Below are positions 40,086-44,988 of a stretch of DNA of 44,988 bases, one piece after another (the first letter of the stretch is position 1; the number at the start of each line of letters is the position of its first letter). Below the pieces are notes generated by a model. It saw only the letters and a list, made by a program, of their open reading frames with translations. It searched no databases and was not told where the DNA came from. The position numbers and the translations under genes were made by a program. The DNA is from Alphaproteobacteria bacterium UBA2903 (lineage in GTDB: Bacteria; Pseudomonadota; Alphaproteobacteria; CAAGCB01; CAG-977): assembly GCA_002349565.1 (NCBI GenBank), contig DEDN01000003.1:16427-61414 (forward strand), in the 5' to 3' direction.

Positions 40086-41102
40086 TTATCGACGGTTTTT
40101 CAAATACCATTCGACCGTTTTGACGATGCCCGTATCAAAGTTTTCGTCGGCTTTCCACCCCAGTTCGGTTTCCAGCTTTGTCGCGTCAATCGCATAACGG
40201 CGGTCATGGCCGGCGCGGTCTTTAACGAACGTAATCAGTTCTTCGTACTTGCGACCGTTCGCGCGCGGCACTTCCCTGTCCAAAATGCGGCAAATCGTCG
40301 TCACAATCGTGATGTTGTCGCGTTCGTTGCGTCCGCCGATATTGTACGTTTCGCCCGACCGCCCCTTTGTCCAAACCAGATTGATGGCTTTGCAGTGGTC
40401 AAGGACGTACAGCCAGTCGCGGATATTCTTGCCGTCGCCGTAAATCGGCAAAGGCTGTTCCGCCAGCGCGCTTTGAATGATATGAGGAATCAGTTTTTCG
40501 GGGTGCTGTTTCGGTCCGTAGTTGTTTGAACAGTTCGATGTCGTCACGTTCATGCCGTAAGTGTGATGATATGCGCGCACCAGCAAATCGGACGACGCTT
40601 TCGACGCAGAATACGGCGAATTGGGCGCGTAAGGCGTCGTTTCCGTAAAGAATCCCGTCGCCCCCAGCGTTCCGTACACTTCATCGGTGGAAATGTGATG
40701 GAAGCGGCAGTTTTCGTATCCGGCCTTGACGACGTTCGGCGCGTCCATCCAATGACGGCACGCGGCGTCCAACAGGGTGAACGTCCCCAACACGTTCGTT
40801 TTGACAAAGATTTCTGGACCTTTAATCGAATTGTCGACATGGCTTTCGGCGGCGAAGTGAATCACGCCCTTGAAGTCGTACTGGTCAAACAAAGCGTTGA
40901 CCAGCTCTTTGTCAGCGATGTCGCCCTTGACAAAGATATAGCGGGGATTCCCCTGCACTTCCGCCAAGTTGCGTTCGTCCGCGGCGTACGTCATCGCGTC
41001 CAGATTGACAACCGTCAATTCGGGGTGAGTTTCCAAGAAATAAGGAACGAAGTTCGAACCGATAAAGCCCGCTCCGCCCGTGATTAAAATCGTGTCAGAC
41101 AT
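40086..41102 (-). CDS. rfbB: dTDP-glucose 4,6-dehydratase
   Basis: Second step of dTDP-L-rhamnose synthesis. A short-chain dehydrogenase of 338 residues with the NAD motif TGGAGFIGSNFV, ISTDEVYGTLG holding the catalytic Thr-Asp-Glu, and YSASKASSD with the Tyr-x-x-x-Lys pair. Later come NCSNNYGP and NIGGRNERDN, typical of RfbB. ATG 41102 is chosen because AGGAAAG lies about 9 bases upstream and MSDTILITGG begins directly at the fold; it overlaps rfbD by 19 bases. Last intact gene of the rfb operon. Confidence 0.96.
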   Translation of the reverse strand: MSDTILITGGAGFIGSNFVPYFLETHPELTVVNLDAMTYAADERNLAEVQGNPRYIFVKGDIADKELVNALFDQYDFKGVIHFAAESHVDNSIKGPEIFVKTNVLGTFTLLDAACRHWMDAPNVVKAGYENCRFHHISTDEVYGTLGATGFFTETTPYAPNSPYSASKASSDLLVRAYHHTYGMNVTTSNCSNNYGPKQHPEKLIPHIIQSALAEQPLPIYGDGKNIRDWLYVLDHCKAINLVWTKGRSGETYNIGGRNERDNITIVTTICRILDREVPRANGRKYEELITFVKDRAGHDRRYAIDATKLETELGWKADENFDTGIVKTVEWYLKNRR

Positions 41103-41902
41103 TTTTCCAAACTTTCCTGCCAATGCGGGACGTCAATTCCCATGGATTTGATTTTCGCTTTATTCAAAACGGAATAAAACGGACGTTTCGCTTTTGTCGG
41201 ATACTGCGCCGATTCAATGGCGTTGACGCGGCATTTCAGCCCCGACAGCTTCATGATTTCGCGGGCGAAGTCGTACCAGCTGCACACGCCCTCGTTTGAA
41301 AAGTGATAGGTTTCCTTTGTGCCGTCTTTGATTTGGGGCAGCAAATCGACGATCGCCCGCGCCAGATCGGCGGCGTATGTCGGCGTGCCGATTTGGTCGA
41401 AAACGACGTTCAAGCCGTCGCGTTCCGCCCCCAAGCGGCGCATCGTTTTGACAAAGTTGTTGCCGAACGGGCTGTACAGCCAAGCCGTGCGGACAATCGC
41501 GCAGGTGTCCGCCGCAGATTTCAAAGCCTCCTCGCCATCGCGCTTGGTAATTCCGTACACGCTGACGGGATTGGTCGCGTCCGTTTCGACATACGGGCGA
41601 TGCCCCAAGCCGTCGAAAACGTAATCGGTCGAAACATGAACGACTTTCGCCCCCGACTTGCCCAAATTCGCGATGCCGTCCACGTTGACCGCGCGGCATT
41701 TTTCGGGTTCGTCCTCCGCCTTGTCCACAGCGGTGTAGGCGGCGCAGTTCACAATCGTGTCAACGCCGTGTTCGTTGACAAAGCGTTTGACAGCCTGCTC
41801 GTCCGTGATGTCCAAATCGGGCACGTCAACCCCCAAAGCGTCGGGCAACAGAGCTTTCAGCTCCGTTCCCAGCTGACCGTTCGCCCCCGTAATCAAAAGC
41901 AT
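41084..41902 (-). CDS. rfbD: dTDP-4-dehydrorhamnose reductase
   Basis: Last step of dTDP-L-rhamnose synthesis, reducing the 4-keto sugar with NAD(P)H. The 272 residues begin MLLITGANGQLGTEL, the nucleotide loop, with VNCAAYTAVDKAEDEPE, STDYVFDG and YGITKRDGE (Tyr-x-x-x-Lys) in the family order, and FSNEGVCSWYDFAREI near the substrate site. It overlaps rfbC by 10 bases and rfbB by 19 bases, so translation of the whole operon is probably coupled. Confidence 0.95.
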   Translation of the reverse strand: MLLITGANGQLGTELKALLPDALGVDVPDLDITDEQAVKRFVNEHGVDTIVNCAAYTAVDKAEDEPEKCRAVNVDGIANLGKSGAKVVHVSTDYVFDGLGHRPYVETDATNPVSVYGITKRDGEEALKSAADTCAIVRTAWLYSPFGNNFVKTMRRLGAERDGLNVVFDQIGTPTYAADLARAIVDLLPQIKDGTKETYHFSNEGVCSWYDFAREIMKLSGLKCRVNAIESAQYPTKAKRPFYSVLNKAKIKSMGIDVPHWQESLEKCLTRF

Positions 41903-42441
41903 GTCTTAAAATCCTTGAACAGCGGGTGGAGCTTGTCTTTTTCGGACAAAACGCGGTCTTCGGCGGGAATTTGCCAGTCAATCCCCAAATCGGGGTCGTT
42001 GCAGTCGATTCCGCCCTCGGATTCCTTGCAATACAAGTTATCGCATTTGTACGCGAACACGGCCGTTCTGCTTAAAACAGAAAAGCCGTGGGCGAAACCG
42101 CGCGGAATGAACAGCTGCAGATTGTTCACGTCGCTGAGCTCGACGGCGACATACTTGCCGTACGTTTCCGATCCCGCCCGCAAATCGACGGCGACGTCCA
42201 AAACGGAGCCTTGCAAAACGCGCACCAGCTTTGCCTGCGCGTGTTCGCCCTTTTGGAAATGCAGGCCGCGAATCACGCCGTAAGACGATTTCGACTGGTT
42301 GTCCTGCACGAATTTCGCCGTGATGCCGTTGTCGTTAAACAGCTTTTCGTTATACGTTTCAAAGAAATAGCCGCGGTCGTCCGTGAAAATCCGCGGTTCG
42401 AAAATGACAACGTCTTTGATTTTTGTGGGAATGAAGGGCAT
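41893..42441 (-). CDS. rfbC: dTDP-4-dehydrorhamnose 3,5-epimerase
   Basis: Third step of the pathway, inverting C3 and C5. A cupin-type protein of 182 residues with EPRIFTDDRGYFFETYNE, FVQDNQSKSSYGVIRGLHFQ with the catalytic histidine, and PRGFAHGFSVLS, the usual RfbC blocks. It starts 1 base after the rfbA stop and overlaps rfbD by 10 bases. Confidence 0.96.
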   Translation of the reverse strand: MPFIPTKIKDVVIFEPRIFTDDRGYFFETYNEKLFNDNGITAKFVQDNQSKSSYGVIRGLHFQKGEHAQAKLVRVLQGSVLDVAVDLRAGSETYGKYVAVELSDVNNLQLFIPRGFAHGFSVLSRTAVFAYKCDNLYCKESEGGIDCNDPDLGIDWQIPAEDRVLSEKDKLHPLFKDFKTCF

Positions 42442-42442
42442 T

Positions 42443-43330
42443 TTAAACCTCGGGTGTTCTGATTTCGCCGTTTGCCAGTTTCAGCAAGTATTGGCCGTAG
42501 CCCGTCTTGCTCATCTGTTCGCCGCGGGCAAACAGTTCTTCGCGGGAAATAAAGCCGTTCAGAAAAGCGATTTCCTCCAGGCACGCGATTTTGATTCCTT
42601 TGCGTTTTTCAATCGCTTCGACATAGGACGACGCCTGCAGCAAGCTGTCGTGCGTTCCCGTGTCGAACCAGTCGATATCGCGCGAAAACAGGTTGACCTT
42701 CAGCGTGCCGCGGCGCAGGTATTCCTTGTTCACGTCGGTGATTTCGTATTCCCCGCGCGCCGAAGGACGCAAAGTGCGGGCGATTTCCAAAACGTCGTTG
42801 TCGTAGAAATACAGCCCCGGAACGGCGTAGTTCGATTTCGGATGCTGCGGTTTTTCCTCGATGCTCAGCGCTTTGAAGTTTTCGTCGAATTCGACAACGC
42901 CGTAGCGTTCGGGGTCTTGGACGTAACAGCCGAACACGACCGCGCCCTCTTTCAGCTTTGCGGCGGATTTCAGCTGTTCCGTCAACGCGTGACCGTGGAA
43001 AATGTTGTCCCCCAGCACCAAAGCCGCTGTGTCGTTTCCGACAAAGTCCGCCCCGATGACGAACGCCTGCGCCAATCCGTTCGGCACGGCTTGTTCCGCA
43101 TAGGAAATGTTCATCCCCAGATGACTTCCGTCACCGAACAAACGTCTGAACCCCGGCAAATCCAGCGGTGTGGAAATGACCAGAACATCGCGGATTCCCG
43201 CACGCATCAGCAACGACATCGGATAATAAATCATCGGTTTGTCGTAAATGGGAATCATTTGCTTTGAAACGGCAATCGTCGCGGGATACAAACGCGTTCC
43301 CGAACCGCCCGCCAGAATAATACCTTTCAT
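42443..43330 (-). CDS. rfbA: Glucose-1-phosphate thymidylyltransferase
   Basis: First step of dTDP-L-rhamnose synthesis, making dTDP-glucose. The 295 residues from ATG 43330 open with MKGIILAGGSGTRLYP, the nucleotidyltransferase motif, then SKQMIPIYDKPMIYYP and LVLGDNIFHG. GGAGG 8 bases before ATG 43330 fixes the start; a longer form would begin at a non-ATG codon within the promoter region. First gene of the operon rfbA-C-D-B, which serves rhamnose-containing surface polymers. No rhamnosyltransferase is in the window. Confidence 0.96.
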   Translation of the reverse strand: MKGIILAGGSGTRLYPATIAVSKQMIPIYDKPMIYYPMSLLMRAGIRDVLVISTPLDLPGFRRLFGDGSHLGMNISYAEQAVPNGLAQAFVIGADFVGNDTAALVLGDNIFHGHALTEQLKSAAKLKEGAVVFGCYVQDPERYGVVEFDENFKALSIEEKPQHPKSNYAVPGLYFYDNDVLEIARTLRPSARGEYEITDVNKEYLRRGTLKVNLFSRDIDWFDTGTHDSLLQASSYVEAIEKRKGIKIACLEEIAFLNGFISREELFARGEQMSKTGYGQYLLKLANGEIRTPEV

Positions 43331-43362
43331 AAACGTCCTCCGCCTTATCGAAAGTTTTAAAA

Positions 43363-43391
43363 AAAGTAGCATTGAAACTTCGGCAAATCAA
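43363..43391 (-). promoter_or_regulatory. Promoter of the rfb operon
   Basis: On the minus strand TTGATT (43386-43391), 17 bases, TACTTT (43363-43368), with a leader of about 26 bases to ATG 43330. The -35 box is preceded by AAAGC. Confidence 0.55.
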
Positions 43392-43442
43392 GCTTTCCTT
43401 TGTTTTTCAGAATTTTTTAAAGGCACTTCTGATATAAAAAGC

Positions 43443-43470
43443 TTGTTTCGACAAAGTTTTCTGCTATTCT
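43443..43470 (+). promoter_or_regulatory. Promoter of the unknown large gene
   Basis: TTGTTT (43443-43448), 16 bases, TATTCT (43465-43470), 31 bases before ATG 43502. The -35 box is preceded by AAAGC, as at rfbA. Confidence 0.45.
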
Positions 43471-43501
43471 GTCAATAAGAGGATTATTCGGAGGTGCCGC
43501 C

Positions 43502-44988
43502 ATGAATTTGCCTTCACACATTCGCGATTTACTGCAAACGAACTACTTTGTTTCCGCAGACGAATTGGACAAGCCGCTGGATGAAATGCAGCCGTCCGTG
43601 CGGGATCTGATTACATCCAAATGCTTAAGCTCCAAAGGATTCATTTCCGAATCCGAAACGCTTGAAGTCGCCAAAAATCAGGCTTTGGAAGACATTGACG
43701 CCGATATTTGCGCCAACCGTTCGGCTCAGGTCGACCGCTTTGTCGAAAACCACAAAAGCATCGAAAGCCTGATGACAGCCGCCGCGAAACTGTCCGACGA
43801 TCATTCTCCGTTCGACCGTGTTGCGGATGTTTTGGCGGCAAAGCGTCTGGTTTCCGACGAATATGCGGACAAACCGAAATCAGCCGCCGAATTTTTACAT
43901 GCGAAATCGGAAATCAAGCAGGAATTAAACGTCAAATACTGGACGGCGCGCTATTACAATGCGCGCCCCGCCGCCCAAAGCGACGCCGAAACCATTGACG
44001 ACGTTGCCGAAATCGCGCGGATGATTTATTCAAATCAATCCGACCAAATCGCCGCCCGTTTCGATCTGCCCGACACCAAAGCCGACCGCGACGCCGCAAT
44101 GGGCGCGACGCTGGGCTGCGCCATGGCGGACGCAAAAACTTTTTCCGACAAAGTCAAAGCGCGTCTCAAGGATTCCGCTTTTGTCCGCCGCGTCGAAGGG
44201 CTGAATGGCAAATTCCAGCAGAAATTCCCCAAAACCTATATCGCGTCGAAAATCGCGTCGAACGGAGCCGCCGCGATTGTTTTGGGTCCCGTGTTTTCGG
44301 CGTTCAAAGCGGCGACGACCGTTGCAGCCATGCGCAAAGATTTTGCAAAATACAAACAGGAAAGCGGTAAAAAAGGCTCTGTTTTCGAATTTTTGAAAAC
44401 CGGCGAAGGACGCCAGAAACTGATGACGTTCGGGCAAAACACTTTGCGCATGATTCCGGGGGCGCGCGCGGCGGGTATTGCTTTGGGCGCAATCAAAAAC
44501 TCGGACAGTCTGGTTTCCAGCATCAAAGAAATCAAACAAAACGGCGGTTCGAAAAAGGCGTGGCTGAAAGTCGCCGCCTGCACCGCAGGCTTGCTGGCGG
44601 TCGCGACAACGGCGGCTTATGCAAACGACGAGGTTGCCGAATCCGTCAACACGTTCGTTCACGACCATTTGGGCAAAGCCGTTGAAAAAGCTTACGAAGT
44701 TGCCGATGAAATCACCGCGTCGAATCATTCGGCGCAAACCGTTTTCACAGGTGACGAATGGGGGCATCAGCATGTCGATGTTGACAATGACGGCAACGTT
44801 TCGGCACATGCGAACTGGAACACCCTGCCCGACAAAACACAGGACGGCATAACGGTCACGCATGTCGGATACGATACGGACAACGGTTCGGGCAAAATCG
44901 CGGCAACCGACAACAAATCGGGCGTAATTTATTCCGCGTCCACTCGCGACAACGCTTCGGAATTTAAAGTCGGCGTCGAAAAGGGCGT
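43502..44988 (+). CDS. Large protein of unknown function, N-terminal 495 codons (3' end outside window)
   Basis: The frame runs without a stop from ATG 43502, preceded by GGAGG (43491-43495), to the end of the window. There is no N-terminal signal peptide. Residues 1-235 are helical and charged, with no family I recognise. Hydrophobic, alanine-rich stretches follow around residues 250-275 (NGAAAIVLGPVFSAFKAATT), 318-330 and 360-377 (KVAACTAGLLAVATTAAYA). The last could be a membrane segment, or an internal signal-like site since it ends AYA. Beyond it the composition changes to Asp, Asn, Gly, Thr and Ser (HVDVDNDGNVSAHANWN), like a surface or secreted repeat region. A cytoplasmic head with an external tail is one reading; a secreted effector with an internal hydrophobic domain is another. 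It is divergent from the rfb operon. Confidence 0.75.
   Translation, partial: MNLPSHIRDLLQTNYFVSADELDKPLDEMQPSVRDLITSKCLSSKGFISESETLEVAKNQALEDIDADICANRSAQVDRFVENHKSIESLMTAAAKLSDDHSPFDRVADVLAAKRLVSDEYADKPKSAAEFLHAKSEIKQELNVKYWTARYYNARPAAQSDAETIDDVAEIARMIYSNQSDQIAARFDLPDTKADRDAAMGATLGCAMADAKTFSDKVKARLKDSAFVRRVEGLNGKFQQKFPKTYIASKIASNGAAAIVLGPVFSAFKAATTVAAMRKDFAKYKQESGKKGSVFEFLKTGEGRQKLMTFGQNTLRMIPGARAAGIALGAIKNSDSLVSSIKEIKQNGGSKKAWLKVAACTAGLLAVATTAAYANDEVAESVNTFVHDHLGKAVEKAYEVADEITASNHSAQTVFTGDEWGHQHVDVDNDGNVSAHANWNTLPDKTQDGITVTHVGYDTDNGSGKIAATDNKSGVIYSASTRDNASEFKVGVEKG

Overview
The window looks like a chromosome segment of an alphaproteobacterium, possibly a host- or gut-associated lineage. 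The best taxonomic marker is FlbT directly behind a flagellin, a pairing known from Alphaproteobacteria. Ankyrin-repeat genes, a stand-alone citrate-to-2-oxoglutarate gene set and gene remnants fit a reduced, host-associated life style, but that is inference. Gene density is very high and many neighbours overlap by 4 to 19 bases.

Layout. 1-4.3 kb: the 3' end of an ankyrin gene, a small terminase-small-subunit-like gene, rlmJ, a pyruvate oxidase-like gene, and an intact but isolated phage-type large terminase. 4.4-23.0 kb: one long minus-strand array that reads from 23.0 kb down to 4.4 kb. In transcription order it holds an alpha-2-macroglobulin, PbpC, the tRNA hydroxylation protein TrhP, two small lipoproteins, aconitase B, an unusually long isocitrate dehydrogenase, citrate synthase, a Fic protein fused to a MerR-type domain, and an MBOAT/SGNH O-acyltransferase pair. 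The only clear intrinsic terminator lies at its far end. 23.1-29.6 kb: a secreted nuclease, a membrane protein, a circularly permuted ATP-grasp/alpha-E protein overlapping a transglutaminase, then flagellin and flbT. 29.7-35.6 kb: a PLP enzyme, an MsbA-like ABC exporter, and three overlapping genes for exported redox proteins (a Tat-exported iron-sulfur flavoprotein, a carboxymuconolactone decarboxylase-like protein and a flavodoxin). These three lie behind a promoter with the 19-base spacer and dyad typical of MerR-type control, and are followed by a small ankyrin gene. 35.7-40.1 kb: glgX, then a scarred region with a truncated membrane gene, the front half of a Fic domain, a secreted ankyrin protein built from 102-base tandem repeats, an IS200-like transposase remnant and a truncated BPL_N-type gene. 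40.1-43.4 kb: the dTDP-rhamnose operon rfbA-C-D-B. 43.5 kb to the end: the first 495 codons of a large protein I do not recognise.

How the genes fit together. AcnB, isocitrate dehydrogenase and citrate synthase together make 2-oxoglutarate. PbpC and the macroglobulin act in the periplasm on peptidoglycan synthesis and protection against proteases. The rfb genes and the MBOAT/SGNH pair serve the cell surface. Least conventional are the split orphan terminase, the Fic-MerR fusion with a changed active site, the exported redox triad with a MerR-type promoter, the long isocitrate dehydrogenase, and the ankyrin/Fic-fragment/IS scar. No tRNA, rRNA or CRISPR array was seen. The two longest stretches without an intact gene are 37868-38413 and 39554-40085; both hold remnants and signals described below.
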